A DNA stretch of 64,000 nt from Eubacterium plexicaudatum ASF492 (lineage in GTDB: Bacteria > Bacillota > Clostridia > Lachnospirales > Lachnospiraceae). The translations under genes were made by a program, and so were the position numbers. The DNA is taken from the NCBI RefSeq assembly GCF_000364225.2, contig NZ_AQFT02000001.1, positions 5,816,501 to 5,880,500 on the forward strand. The letters are read 5' to 3'. The notes beneath the pieces are model-generated. The model searched no databases, was not told the origin of the DNA, and saw only the letters and a list, made by a program, of their open reading frames with translations. Numbering within the stretch: the stretch's first letter is position 1; every line of letters starts with the position of its first letter. Positions 9,067-18,769 of this stretch are shown piece by piece.

Positions 9067-9452
9067 ATTTTTGCCGTTGCCATTTCGCCGCCGAAAACGG
9101 GGAACAGGATTTTACAACCCTGTCCCCCGCTTTCGTCCGCTTCATTCTAACGGCAAAACCGTCTGCACTACTGCGGCGGCGGGCGGTAGGTTATGCGGTG
9201 GCTCTGCCCCGCGCCCCCGACCTCTCCCAAAGAACAGAATGGAATGTTACGCAATAGGACTTGAAAAGGCTTGATTTTTAAGGCGTTGCAGACGCGAAAA
9301 TCTACAGGGTAAGGGTTTTATACTACCTACCCACGAAAACGGCTTCTAACCGTTCACAGGCGCGTTTTGCGCCCCTTTTCCTGCCCGTTTCCCGCCGCGC
9401 TGAAAAGTTTTGCGTCAATAACTCAAAAAAGCACTTGACAAAATGCTTCATG

Positions 9453-9880
9453 GGGAAATTCCGACGATATTAAGCCTTTCATCAATCCCCAATTCGACCA
9501 GAACATTCTCCTGACGCAGACAGAGCGCGTCATGGTGGGGAGAAACAAAATCCCCAAGTACAATATCAACAAAAACGTGCTGGTGATCGGCGGTTCCGGC
9601 TCCGGCAAGACCCGCTTCCACATTAAGCCCAACCTCATGCAGATGAACGCCAGCTATATCGTGACTGACCCAAAAGGCACGGTCGTTCTGGAATGTGGGA
9701 AAATGCTTCAGCGCGGCGGGTATGAGATAAAAATACTCAATACGATTGATTTTAAGCAGTCCATGAAGTACAACCCATTCCGCTATATCTACTGCGAGAA
9801 CGACATTTTGAAGCTGGTCAACTGCATCATGGAGAACACCAAGGGCGAGGACAGCAAGGGCGGTGAAGATTTCTGGGCAA
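9453..9880 (+). pseudogene. VirD4/TraG-type coupling protein, segment 2 (Walker A region)
   Basis: The coupling protein resumes as WGNSDDIKPFINP and runs through NKNVLVIGGSGSGKTRFHIK (Walker A), DPKGTVVLECG and GGEDFWA. The group II intron then interrupts it after the first base of the next codon (9880/9881). The segment carries the nucleotide-binding core of the DNA pump. Confidence 0.85.
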
Positions 9881-10643
9881 GTGCGACACGTTCGCATACA
9901 AACACTATTCCACAAAGAATAGAACTTTGTGGGCGTTAAGACCGAGTAGTGCTAAAAATGCGGGGCTTTTGAGATAATCAAAAGCAACAACTGATACTGC
10001 GATAGGTGGAATGAAGGGGTAACGCCCTGAAACGCCTACCCTAAAGCTACGGCTGGCGTTGGCTGGAAACGGCCAGGGTCAGAAGCCCGTTAAAGACGGC
10101 TGACTGCGTTCGCTCTGCGCGTAGTAAACAATGGAAACAGCGGCAGGTGCAAAGCAAGCCAGAGGTGGCTGTGAGCGTTAGGCCGGGGGTCTATAAAATG
10201 CCTATGGCGAGAATGCCCGAAAGGGCAGGCCAATCTGCGATAGTACGGGTCTAAAAGAAAAATGGGGCTAATCCCCATTCCTGAAAGGGAGCCAGTGTGG
10301 AAGAGTAAAAATTCCCCCTCTGAAATTCCATGCGTCGTTACAGGCGGCGGCAAGCTGGCAGGTCCATAGTAGAAACCTAAGGGCATCTGGACAGATAGCA
10401 GTATCGGAACGTGGTGAAAGCCTATCGCGTATACCATGGGCCAACATGGTATATAGGCTGTCGAATCATATAAGCAGTCGAAGCGGTGGGTAAAGTAGTG
10501 GCGACAGCGATGATGTTCCCTGTAATGGGGAACGAAGTGACAGCCACGAGTCAACAGCAAGGCAAAACACTAATCACAAGTGAACAGTAGGATTTCGGGT
10601 ACGACCAAAAGGTCAATCTTCCCTCAAAGGAGTTGATGCCTAT

Positions 10644-12551
10644 ATGGTTACCGGGAACAAGAAACCAAAGCAGTCCAAGAAACCGAAAAAAGTAAATAAT
10701 TTGCGCTATGCCGAGTATTACGATATGCAGGAAACTTTTGATGGGCTATATGCAAAAGCTGCAAAAGGCGAGACATTTGACAGTCTGATGGGTTTGATAT
10801 TCAGTAAAGACAACATCTTACTTGCCTATCGGAACATCAAGGGAAACGGCGGAAGCGTGACACCTGGCACAGATGGGCTGACCATCCGAGCTGTCGAAAA
10901 GTGTACCCCGGAAATGTTAGTCCAAAAGGTTCTCAACATTACCAAGAATTACAGCCCACGGGCTGTACGGAGAAAAGAGATTCCAAAGCAAAGTGACCCA
11001 GGCAAGACCCGTCCGCTGGGTATTCCATGTATCTGGGACAGGCTGATACAGCAATGTATTCTCCAGGTTCTGGAGCCAATCTGTGAGGCAAAATTCAGCG
11101 AGAATAGCTACGGGTTCCGGCCCAACCGAGACTGTGAACAAGCCATAGCCGCGTCCTACCGACATATGCAGCAATCTCATTTGCACTATGTTGCCGAGTT
11201 TGACATCAAAGGATTTTTCGATAACGTAGACCACTCGAAACTGATTAAGCAGATGTGGGCGCTGGGAATACGTGACAAACGACTGATTTACATTGTCAAG
11301 CGCATATTAAAAGCCCCTATCCAGTTAGAGAACGGCACAACGGTGGCCCCCGTTAAAGGTACGCCTCAGGGCGGTATTATCTCGCCTCTGTTGGCAAATA
11401 TCGTGCTGAACGAACTGGATTGGTGGGTAGAAAGCCAATGGGCAGACAACCCGATGGCTGTGGCGCGGGGCAGAAACAGACAGTTAGGCGGCAACACCGT
11501 ATTCGACAAAAGCCATGGGTACCGCGCTATGCGTACAACCCGCTTGAAAGAAATGCACATTGTTCGATATGCTGATGATTTTCGTATATTCTGTCAGAAT
11601 AAGGACAGCGCAGAGCGGACGCTGATTGCGGTTACCAAATGGCTGAAAGAACGGCTGAGGCTGGACGTATCCCCGGAAAAAACACGGGTGGTCAATCTCA
11701 ATAAGCATTACTCCGAATTTCTTGGTATCAAAATGAGGCTCACGAAGAAAAAGAACAAGCTGGTGGTTCAATCGCGCGTTAGCGAAAAAGCCGTCAAGAG
11801 GATTAAAACCGAGGCCAAACAGAAAATCAAGAATATAGCCCGTCCGCCAAAGGGCATGACGGAGGCAAGAGCGATTTTGAATTATAATGCTTTCGTCATG
11901 GGTGAACACAATTACTACCAGATGGCAACAGGGGTCAGTCTTGATTTTCGTGACATAGGCTACGAGGTCACCCGGACTATGAAGCGTCTGGGCGACAGGC
12001 TGAAAAAGGAGCCGAAAGATAATATTGGTGGTGCTGTCGTAGACCGCTATAGCTCCTCTAAATTGATGCGTTACATCAAAAATCTTCCTGTTGCTCCCAT
12101 CAGCTATGTTCGTACTAAGGCCCCTATGTGCAAGAAAAGGTCTATTCAGAAATACACGCCGGAAGGCAGAGCGGAAATCCATGAAAACCTTGGTTTTGAT
12201 ACCAAGATGCTCAGGGCACTTTTGCGGCAGGAAGTCCACGAGCAAAGTGCCGCGTATGCGGATAACCGTCTATCGCTCTTTTGTGCGCAATATGGAAAGT
12301 GTGCGGTTACTGGTCAAGTGTTTGAATCTTTGGGAGATATTCATTGCCACCATAAGTTACCGAAGAACAGGGGTGGCAGGGATAACTACCAAAATCTGAT
12401 TATTGTCCGGGAAAGCGTACATATTTTAATCCACGCTACATCTGAATCGACCATAGCAAAACATCTATCTGAATTGAGCCTCAACAAACGCCAACTTGCA
12501 AAACTCAATAAACTCCGCAAAGAAGCGGGAAATCCGCCTGTTTCTGCCTAA
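10644..12551 (+). CDS. ltrA: Group II intron-encoded reverse transcriptase/maturase with HNH endonuclease
   Basis: A 635-residue LtrA-type protein with the usual order. RT motifs: RPLGIPCIWDRLIQ, FDIKGFFDNVDH, GTPQGGIISPLLANI and the catalytic YADDF. Then the maturase X region, and a C-terminal HNH domain with CAVTG, HCHHKLPKNRGG, NLIIV and a final HILIH. It is preceded by CAAAGGAG. It helps the intron RNA splice and carries out target-primed reverse transcription at new sites. The catalytic motifs and the frame look intact, so the intron may be active. Confidence 0.93.
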   Translation: MVTGNKKPKQSKKPKKVNNLRYAEYYDMQETFDGLYAKAAKGETFDSLMGLIFSKDNILLAYRNIKGNGGSVTPGTDGLTIRAVEKCTPEMLVQKVLNITKNYSPRAVRRKEIPKQSDPGKTRPLGIPCIWDRLIQQCILQVLEPICEAKFSENSYGFRPNRDCEQAIAASYRHMQQSHLHYVAEFDIKGFFDNVDHSKLIKQMWALGIRDKRLIYIVKRILKAPIQLENGTTVAPVKGTPQGGIISPLLANIVLNELDWWVESQWADNPMAVARGRNRQLGGNTVFDKSHGYRAMRTTRLKEMHIVRYADDFRIFCQNKDSAERTLIAVTKWLKERLRLDVSPEKTRVVNLNKHYSEFLGIKMRLTKKKNKLVVQSRVSEKAVKRIKTEAKQKIKNIARPPKGMTEARAILNYNAFVMGEHNYYQMATGVSLDFRDIGYEVTRTMKRLGDRLKKEPKDNIGGAVVDRYSSSKLMRYIKNLPVAPISYVRTKAPMCKKRSIQKYTPEGRAEIHENLGFDTKMLRALLRQEVHEQSAAYADNRLSLFCAQYGKCAVTGQVFESLGDIHCHHKLPKNRGGRDNYQNLIIVRESVHILIHATSESTIAKHLSELSLNKRQLAKLNKLRKEAGNPPVSA

Positions 12552-12638
12552 TCGGTTTCGGCAGAAACAGGTGCAGACTACTTAAAAAAAATGTTCATGG
12601 TAATAACTTGTGATAACGTGTGCGAATTGTTGTTGATG

Positions 12639-12677
12639 GAGCGCCGTGTGACGGGAAAGCCGTCATGCACGGTGCGG
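12639..12677 (+). ncRNA. Group II intron domain V
   Basis: A GAGC start, a GCCGTG...CACGGT outer helix and a GACGG-GAAA-GCCGTC inner hairpin form the compact domain V fold with a GAAA tetraloop, about 50 bases from the 3' splice site as expected. Confidence 0.75.
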
Positions 12678-12728
12678 GGTGGGGGAAAAGCCGGAAACGT
12701 TAGAAACTGTAGGCTTACCTATCACCAT

Positions 12729-13764
12729 AAGCCGAAGCCCTCTACTATCAGGCGCTGATCGCCTACATCTGGTACGAAGCGCCGGAAGAAGAAAAAACAT
12801 GACCACCCTGCTGGAAATGCTCAATGCGTCCGAGGTGCGGGAGGATGATGAAAACTTCAAAAACGCCGTTGACCTGATGTTTGACGCGCTGGAAAAACGC
12901 GACCCACAACATTTTGCGGTGCGCCAGTATAAGAAATACAAAATGGCGGCGGGCAAAACAGCAAAATCGATCCTGATTAGCTGCGGCGCAAGAATGGCTC
13001 CCTTTGACATCCGGGAGGTGCGGGAACTGATGGAGGGCGACGAACTGGAACTTGAAAAGATTGGCGACCGCAAGACGGCGCTGTTCTGTATCGTGTCCGA
13101 CACGGATATGACATTCAATTTCATTTCTGCGATGGTTTATACGCAGATGTTCAACGTCCTGTGCGACAAGGCGCTGGAAAACGGCGGCGCACTGAAAACC
13201 CATGTTACCTGCCTGCTGGACGAGTTTGCCAACCAGAAAATCCCCAACTTCCAGCACCTGATTTCCGTTATCCGAAGCCGCGAGATTTCCGCCCATATCG
13301 TGGTGCAGACGCAGAGCCAGTTAAAGGCCGTCTACAAAGACCATGCGGAAACCATCATCGGCAACTGCTCCTGCGTCCTGTTTTTGGGCGGCAAGGAGCG
13401 CAGCACCCTGAAAGAGATTTCGGAAACGCTGGGAAAGGAAACCATCGACCTTTTCAACACCTCCGACACGCGGGGAAGCCAGCGCAGCATGGGGGTAAAT
13501 TACCAGAAACTCGGAAAAGAACTGATGTCAACCGATGAGCTTGCGGTTATGGACGGTGGAAAATGTATCCTCCAGCTGCGGGGCGTCCGCCCGTTTTTGT
13601 CAGATAAATATGACATCACCAAGCACCCCAATTTTCAGTACACCGCCGACGCGGACGATAAGAACGCCTTTGACATTGAAGCGTTTTTGTCCACCCGGCT
13701 CAAACCAAAACCCAACGAGGTCTACGATGTGTTTGAAGTTGACGTAGACACCGAGGGCGAATAA
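12729..13764 (+). pseudogene. VirD4/TraG-type coupling protein, segment 3 (C-terminal ATPase part), frameshifted
   Basis: After the intron the frame reads K-A-E-A-L-Y-Y-Q-A-L-I-A-Y-I-W-Y-E-A-P-E-E-E-K and loses register in the A run at 12792-12797. One more A restores KNMTTLLEML. The rest contains Walker B-like LLDEFANQKIP, VVQTQSQLKAVY and LFLGGKE, all typical of TraG/VirD4 proteins, and an acidic C-terminus. This is the last of the three segments of a gene spread over 10.8 kb. Confidence 0.85.
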
Positions 13765-13895
13765 TCCCGTTCCGCGAGAAAGGAGTGATTTTATCTACCC
13801 GCCAGGGTCCCTGAAACCTGCCTCGGTTGAGGCCATTGGCGTACAAAGCGGACAGCTCAACAAAAAAATGAAGAAGGAGGATAGCCGGAATCGAG

Positions 13896-13922
13896 CCGCC
13901 CAAAATTCAGGGCGGTTTTGTT
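13896..13922 (+). terminator. Hairpin with T tract between coupling-protein and Maff2-like genes
   Basis: CCGCCC (13896-13901) and GGGCGG (13910-13915) pair around an 8-base loop, followed by TTTTGTT. An outer GCCGG/CCGGC pairing surrounds it. It may be a terminator or an attenuator within the conjugation operon. The 220 bases after the coupling-protein stop hold no other gene I believe. Confidence 0.6.
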
Positions 13923-13985
13923 GTCCGGCTTTTGTATGCCTATGAACCAACACTAACCACAAAGCGATTCCGGCTAAATTAAAGT

Positions 13986-14110
13986 ATGGAATTTTTCAAC
14001 AGCGCAATCGAAGTTTTGCAGACCCTCGTGATCGCACTGGGAGCCGGCCTCGGTATCTGGGGCGTCATCAACCTGCTGGAAGGTTATGGCAATGACAACC
14101 CTGGGGCCAA
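13986..14110 (+). pseudogene. Maff2-like small membrane protein, segment 1
   Basis: MEFFNSAIEVLQTLVIALGA continues to GLGIWGVINLLEGYGNDNPGA, a single-pass hydrophobic protein of the Maff2 type found next to conjugation genes. The frame runs into IME-2 after codon 41 (the written frame stops at 14126). The continuation KSQGIKQVTAN-stop is found at 25572-25607. The shared AA is the crossover of IME-2 insertion. Confidence 0.8.
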
Positions 14111-14210
14111 TGCTCATGTACGGTAAAGAAGCAAGCGACCGAAAATAAGAGATAGACCGCCAGCACCACACTATTCCGAACCAAAGACCAAAAGACAAGC
14201 ATTGTGGAAA

Positions 14211-14336
14211 TGTGCATAACAGGCTATGGAATCATGGATAACTCTATTCACAGCACATGGAAAAGCGAAAGAGCCGCTTTCCCACGTCCTGCAAACAGAG
14301 TTACCCACAACTCCATAAGACAGCCAGTTATACACA
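14211..14336. other. Cluster of DnaA-box-like sites at the left end of IME-2
   Basis: TGTGCATAA (14211-14219) and TTATACACA (14328-14336) fit TTATNCACA or its complement exactly. ATGGATAAC (14234-14242) and TTACCCACA (14301-14309) are one or two bases off. The stretch 14127-14480 has no gene I support, so this may be an initiation or plasmid-like control region for the element. This is pattern evidence only. Confidence 0.4.
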
Positions 14337-14480
14337 TTACCACAATGCCGACTACTACGGAATCCTGCTCATTCCTTCTTTTTTGATGTTAAAGAACACG
14401 CTATATTGATTGACAATCACAGAGCTATTCCAGTATATTTAATAAAACAGACGAAACCGCAGATATACAGGTGAATAGAC

Positions 14481-15391
14481 ATGAAAAATATACACAGCAT
14501 TGAATTTTATACTGGAAGCAAGGAAGAATTGCTTCCCAATTTTGAAAAGGATTTTCCCTATATCGCTTCGAGAGCGGAACTTGACAAGTATATAGGGCGT
14601 TATGTTCCGTGGCACTGGCATAAAACGGTGGAACTTTTTTACATGGAAAGCGGCAGCATTGAATATGATACGCCGGGAGGAAAGCTATTGTTTCCTGCCG
14701 GAAGCGGCGGCATGGTAAATTCCAACGTACTCCATATGACAAAAGCAATATCACAGTGGGAAAAGAATATACAACTACTTCATATTTTTGATGTTTCCCT
14801 ACTTGCCGGAGAACAGGGAAACAGGATTGAGCAAAAGTATATCGCCCCTGTTATAACTGCCCCGCAGATTGAACTAATTCCTTTTTTTCCGGGCAATGCA
14901 GCAGAAGAAAACATTTTGAAACTTATTCTTAAAGCATTTCATTTTTCCGGTGATGAATTTGGGTATGAAATAAGACTTCGGGAAATCCTAACGGAAATAT
15001 GGCTAATGATTTTTGAACTATCCCGCCCTATGCGTGAAAAGGCGGGAGAACAGAACAAGAGCAACGATAAAATAAAGTTGATGATGATATACATTCACGA
15101 GCATTATAAGGAGAAAATTTCTATCCCGGAGCTTGCAGCGGCAGCATATCTAAGCGAAAGGGAATGTTACAGAGTGTTCCATGACTGTCTGCACATGACC
15201 CCGTAGACTATATAAAGGCTTACCGTCTGCAAGCCGCCTGTCAGATGTTGGCTAAGGGGCAGGAACCTGTTACAGTTATCAGCCATGACTGCGGTTTGGG
15301 GAGCAGCAGCTATTTTGGAAAAGTTTTTCGGGAGTACGCACATTGTTCACCAACAGAATATCGGAAGAAATGGCAGAATAGTGATAGATAA
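14481..15391 (+). pseudogene. AraC-family transcription regulator, frameshifted near the C-terminus
   Basis: An N-terminal cupin-like sensor (YVPWHWHKTVELFYMESGS) is followed by an AraC helix-turn-helix (ISIPELAAAAYLSERECYRVF). The written frame stops after LHMTP at 15206. One more C in the run at 15199-15202 continues it as VDYIKAYRLQAACQMLAKGQ and on to FREYAHCSPTEYRKKWQ, a textbook AraC second helix-turn-helix, ending at 15391. It is the first gene of the IME-2 cargo and may control it; the ligand is unknown. Confidence 0.85.
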
Positions 15392-15479
15392 GGGCAGAAA
15401 TGAAATATTTTTCCTGCACTTCCTGCATTATAATGATACCTGTAAAGTAAATCAGCAATTTACAGGAGGTGGGTTCAAG

Positions 15480-15719
15480 GTGGTAAAAATGAACATTCTG
15501 AACATGAAAAATTTTTTAGATACGGTCAATGCCTGTACCGGCAAAGTAAATATGCTCTGCCCGGACGGTAAAAAACGAAATATCAATGGGGAAGAAAGGG
15601 TACAGGACAGTTTGTGGCGGCAGTACCGCCAAAACAAAAACTGCCTGCGGTTTGTTTTAGAAATTCCTAATCCAACGGACTATATGAGCATTGTTTCATA
15701 CTATGCCGGGGATTGTTGA
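15480..15719 (+). CDS. Small conserved protein of unknown function
   Basis: An 80-residue frame begins at GTG 15480 (or ATG 15489) about 12 bases after AGGAGGTG. It reads MNILNMKNFLDTVNACTGKV and ends SIVSYYAGDC. It resembles short proteins often found in clostridial mobile elements and sometimes misnamed 'polyA polymerase'; I see no enzyme motif that would support that name. It lies between the AraC gene and the HD-domain gene in the same direction. Confidence 0.5.
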   Translation: MVKMNILNMKNFLDTVNACTGKVNMLCPDGKKRNINGEERVQDSLWRQYRQNKNCLRFVLEIPNPTDYMSIVSYYAGDC

Positions 15720-15794
15720 TTTGTCTGTAAATATTTCATCATAAAGGGGCTGGACGGTTTATCTGCCAGCCCCGCCCTTTTGAAAGGAGTTAAA

Positions 15795-16393
15795 ATGGAA
15801 CTAAACATTCAAACCGTGGAAATGACATTAACGGAAGCGGCGCAGTCCAATCCGGGGGCATGGGTAGACCATTCCCGGTATGTAGCCAAAGCCTGTAAAA
15901 ATATTGCGTCACACTGTAAAGATTTATCTTCTGAACAGGCGTATCTTTTCGGGCTGTTACATGATATTGGACGTTATGCCGGAGTGAGTTCGGAAAGGCA
16001 TTTGATAGACGGCTATCGTTACTGTATGGAGCGTGGGTGGGGAAAAGCTGCACAGATATGTATATCCCACGCATTTATGATACAGGATATTGATACTTCT
16101 ATCGGAGAGTTTGATGTCAGTGATGAGGATTACCTGTTTATGAAAGATTTTGTTGCAAATGCGGTATATGATGATTATGACCGTCTGGTACAGCTATGTG
16201 ACGCATTGGCTATGCCTACGGGGTTCTGCCTTTTGGAAAAGAGATTCGTAGATGTGACAATACGGTACGGCATCCACCCGGCGACAATAGACAGGTGGAA
16301 AAAATTTTAGAGATTAAAGAACTGTTTGAAGAACAGATTGGCTGCTCTGTTTATACTCTGCTTCCGGGCGTTGTGGAAAACAGTTTTCGTTAG
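15795..16393 (+). pseudogene. HD-domain phosphohydrolase, frameshifted near the C-terminus
   Basis: It starts MELNIQTVEM after AAAGGAG. The HD signature is clear: DHSRYVAKACKNIA, then LFGLLHDIGRYAG with the His-Asp pair, and a later Asp in QLCDALAM. The written frame stops at 16310. One more A in the run at 16299-16304 extends it as ILEIKELFEEQIG to VVENSFR, stopping at 16393. The predicted activity is metal-dependent phosphohydrolase on a nucleotide or similar substrate, which cannot be specified. It is followed after 11 bases by the acetyltransferase gene. Confidence 0.8.
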
Positions 16394-16404
16394 GGAGGGA
16401 TATT

Positions 16405-17006
16405 GTGTATTACGAAGCAAGCGATTTTTTAGAAACTGCGGACAGCGATACATTAAAGCAGATTGCCCACACAAGGGAATTAACACGGGAATATTATTTC
16501 TCTGATTATGGAGATATGGAAAAACGCACTTCCATTCTTCGGAAGCTGTTGGGGGGAATTGGGGAAAATGTGGCAATCGACACACCTTTTCATTGTGATT
16601 ATGGAAAAAATATTTTTTGGGAAATGATGTGATAATCAATATGAATTGTACCTTTGTGGATAACAAAACTATCCGAATTGGTGACAGGGTTTTGATTGCT
16701 TCAAATGTGCAGATTTATACATCTTCGCACCCTGTTTTACCAATGGAAAGGCTTGTGCCGGATTGGAGGGAACGCCAGACAACATTTTTTAGAACCTATG
16801 CACGTCCGATAGAGATAGAAAATAATGTCTGGATTGGCGGCGGCTGTATTCTTCTGCCAGGAGTCACCATAGGAGAAAACAGCGTAATAGGGGCTGGAAG
16901 TGTTGTAAACCGCCCTATCCCGGCTAATTGTGTTGCAGTAGGGAATCCATGCAGGGTGATACGTCATTTTGATACAGACAAAGAAAGGCGGCTACATGAA
17001 ATATAA
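16405..17006 (+). pseudogene. Sugar/maltose O-acetyltransferase (hexapeptide repeat), frameshifted
   Basis: GTG start at 16405 after GGGAGGG. The first frame ends GKNIFWEMM; the second, starting inside it, carries NDVIINMNCTFVDN, a left-handed beta-helix (IGDRVLIASNVQIYTSSHP) and WIGGGCILLPGVTIGENSVIG. A seventh T in the run at 16613-16618 joins them as KNIFLGNDVIIN. The family transfers acetyl from acetyl-CoA to sugar hydroxyls; the active-site His lies in SSHP. The stop overlaps the HAD gene start. Confidence 0.85.
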
Positions 17007-17610
17007 GCATATCGTTTTTGACATTGACGGTACTCTGATTGATACGGAATATGCTGTCTTACATTCCTTACAGGAAACCATAAGGGCATTGTCGGGGAGA
17101 GAGATACCATGCTCTGAACTAAAATTTGCGTTAGGGATTACCGGGATAGACGCTTTGAAAAAACTTGAGATAAAAGACATTTCCTATGCGACAGAATTAT
17201 GGGATAAAAATATGTGTAAATATGCAGATACTATTAAAGTATTTGACGGAATAACCGGACTATTGAAAAATCTTCTAAGTCTGGATTATAAAATGGGAAT
17301 TGTCACCTCAAAGACAAGGGAAGAATTTACACATGATTTTTGCCAGTTTGGTATCAGCCATTATTTTAAAACAATCATATGTGCGGACGATACACAGGAA
17401 CATAAACCCAATGCCGCACCGCTTTTGAAATATGTGGAATTATCAAAAACAGAACATAGGAAAGTGCTTTATATCGGAGATAGCAAATATGACAGTATAA
17501 GTGCAGAAAATGCTGGAATTGATTTTGCTTTGGCAGTATGGGGTAGCCATAATAAGCACATACGGGCAGATTATTTTTGGAAAGACCTGCCGACTTGTTA
17601 TCTTTTATAG
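16996..17610 (+). CDS. HAD-family hydrolase (phosphoglycolate-phosphatase-like)
   Basis: It starts MKYKHIVFDIDGTLIDTEYA, with the nucleophile and acid in DIDGT. It continues with the helical cap, motif II MGIVTSK, the motif III Lys in EHKPNAAP, and motif IV YIGDSKYD. Length is about 204 residues, normal for the family. The start was chosen because GGCGG precedes it and it overlaps the end of the acetyltransferase gene by about ten bases, an operon arrangement. The substrate is unknown; it is cargo of IME-2. Confidence 0.85.
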   Translation: MKYKHIVFDIDGTLIDTEYAVLHSLQETIRALSGREIPCSELKFALGITGIDALKKLEIKDISYATELWDKNMCKYADTIKVFDGITGLLKNLLSLDYKMGIVTSKTREEFTHDFCQFGISHYFKTIICADDTQEHKPNAAPLLKYVELSKTEHRKVLYIGDSKYDSISAENAGIDFALAVWGSHNKHIRADYFWKDLPTCYLL

Positions 17611-17653
17611 CTTGAATAACAGTTCCTATTGTGGTGGAAAGGGGGAATTGCCA

Positions 17654-18097
17654 GTGACTTCTTCGGAAGCATACAAAGAACATATCGAATACACATTTAA
17701 CGCTTTTTGCAGAATTGTTATACACTATGCAGCAATCAACGCATGGCGTGACAGGGACAAGCGGCGGCAAAGGGAAATATCTTTTGAATACCTCACAGAA
17801 GAAAAGTTTTATCCATTTTGTACGTCAGACACATATTTCATAGACCCTTACAAGCAATACCCTGTTACGATATGTGGTCAGAGGGTTATCCTCACAAATG
17901 GAAATCTTGCCGAAGCTCTGTCCTCTCTGCCGGAGAAAAAGAGGGAAATCATCTACCTATACTTTTTTGGACGTTACACACAGCAGGAAATCGGGGAACT
18001 ATACGGACGCTGCCGGAGTACGGCGTGGCATCACATACACAGTGCCTTGCAAATGCTGCATAAGGAAATGGAGGTGCTTTTCCATGAGGAATCCTAA
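17654..18097 (+). CDS. RNA polymerase sigma-factor-like protein
   Basis: A GTG start at 17654 after GAAAGGGGG gives a 147-residue protein. Its C-terminal half is a sigma region 4: LSSLPEKKREIIYLYFFGRY, then TQQEIGELYGRCRSTAWHHI. The N-terminal half resembles a reduced region 2. Proteins like this precede a small helix-turn-helix gene in Tn916-like and related elements and probably switch on transfer genes. It overlaps the next gene by 14 bases. Confidence 0.75.
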   Translation: MTSSEAYKEHIEYTFNAFCRIVIHYAAINAWRDRDKRRQREISFEYLTEEKFYPFCTSDTYFIDPYKQYPVTICGQRVILTNGNLAEALSSLPEKKREIIYLYFFGRYTQQEIGELYGRCRSTAWHHIHSALQMLHKEMEVLFHEES

Positions 18098-18296
18098 ACT
18101 TGTACCGTATGAAACTATTGTCAGAGCAACCAGCGGAGAGCCGGAAGCCATTGACGAGGTTTTACGGCATTACAGCAAGCGAATCCGGCTTGCTTCCCTT
18201 GAAAACGGACAGGTCAACAAGGACACCGAGGACAACATTAAACGGCGGCTTATCGCTGCCCTGTTCCAGTTCCGCTTTGACGGACAGCCTACCTAA
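18084..18296 (+). CDS. Small helix-turn-helix protein (Tn916 Orf8-like)
   Basis: The 70-residue MRNPKLVPYETIVRATSGEP protein with the pattern PEAIDEVLRHYSKRIRLASL matches the small proteins that follow the sigma-like gene in conjugative and mobilizable elements. It has GGAGGTG upstream within the previous gene, so the two are translationally coupled. A regulatory role is inferred from context. Confidence 0.7.
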   Translation: MRNPKLVPYETIVRATSGEPEAIDEVLRHYSKRIRLASLENGQVNKDTEDNIKRRLIAALFQFRFDGQPT

Positions 18297-18302
18297 CAGG
18301 AG

Positions 18303-18731
18303 GTGAGATTTGTCGCAAAAATAGTTATGCTTATGTTTAACGACACCGAAGAAAAAGCAGTTGAGAAAGCCATAGCCGCCCTTGCCGATATGATACCGCT
18401 GGAAGCCATGCAGCCGCCCCACTCCCCGGCACTTACTTTTCCGGGATTGGAAATCAGATTACACCAACGCCGGGTACTGAAAGACGGGTCAGACATTCCT
18501 CTCACACGTTTAGAGTACGGCACACTTTGCTACCTTGCCGCCAGTCCGGGGAGGGTATTCACAAAGGCGCAAATCTTTGAAGCCGTGTGGAGCATGGAAA
18601 GCGAAAGCTGCCAGTCAAATGTGGCAAATGTGATATGCAATCTACGGAAAAAGATAGAGCCGGACAGTGGCAAGCCCACTTACATAAAGACCGTTTTAGG
18701 CGTGGGCTACAAGTTTGCTTCCGGGGAATGA
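18303..18731 (+). CDS. Winged-helix DNA-binding protein (OmpR-type C-terminal domain, no receiver)
   Basis: GTG start at 18303 on an AGGAGGTG site. Residues 45-140 form a Trans_reg_C winged helix: GLEIRLHQRRVLKDGSDIPL, TRLEYGTLCYLAASPGRVFT, SNVANVICNLRKKIEP and IKTVLGVGYKF. The N-terminal 45 residues are too short for a response-regulator receiver, so it is a stand-alone binder. It ends the regulatory trio of IME-2 and is followed by a terminator. Confidence 0.8.
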   Translation: MRFVAKIVMLMFNDTEEKAVEKAIAALADMIPLEAMQPPHSPALTFPGLEIRLHQRRVLKDGSDIPLTRLEYGTLCYLAASPGRVFTKAQIFEAVWSMESESCQSNVANVICNLRKKIEPDSGKPTYIKTVLGVGYKFASGE

Positions 18732-18769
18732 TAACAGAATAACCGCCACCCATCAGCGGCAGCCAAAGA

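Larger units (their letters stand above)
3277..9452. mobile_element. IME-1: serine-recombinase mobilizable transposon (Tn4451-like) inside the coupling-protein gene
   Basis: About 6.2 kb separates codon-exact halves of the VirD4-type gene. The two host junctions share only a TG (3275-3276 and 9451-9452), matching the two-base crossover of large serine recombinases. Contents: TnpX-like recombinase, TnpW-like protein, DUF3847-like protein, a mobilization region with inverted repeats, a MobA/MobL relaxase and a flavodoxin-ferredoxin cargo gene. Several genes are broken (two frameshifts in the recombinase, a stop at codon 4 of the relaxase), so present mobility is doubtful unless those are sequence errors. 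Confidence 0.75.
9881..12728 (+). mobile_element. Group II intron inside the coupling-protein gene
   Basis: The 5' end is GTGCGACACG, a standard group II start, and the 3' end is AT at 12727-12728 (the AY rule). Joining the exons (TGGGCA-A | AA-GCC) restores coupling-protein sequence, F-W-A-K-A-E-A-L, in frame. About 760 bases of structured non-coding intron precede the maturase gene, and domain V lies near 12639-12677. The intron is on the sense strand, so RNA splicing could repair the message. Confidence 0.88.

Noticed and set aside
9071..9274. 67-codon forward frame near the end of IME-1
   Set aside because: Arg/Pro-rich, no ribosome binding site, lies in the gene-free end region beside a large inverted repeat; looks like chance coding in GC-rich DNA.
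3275..9452. GA as the crossover dinucleotide of IME-1, as in Tn4451
   Set aside because: Joining at GA would give CGT-TGA, a stop codon; joining at TG restores R-W-G-N of the coupling protein, so TG fits better.
15285..15479. Upstream extension of the small gene at 15480
   Set aside because: It runs through the end of the repaired AraC gene in another frame; the AGGAGGTG at about 15465 marks the real start.
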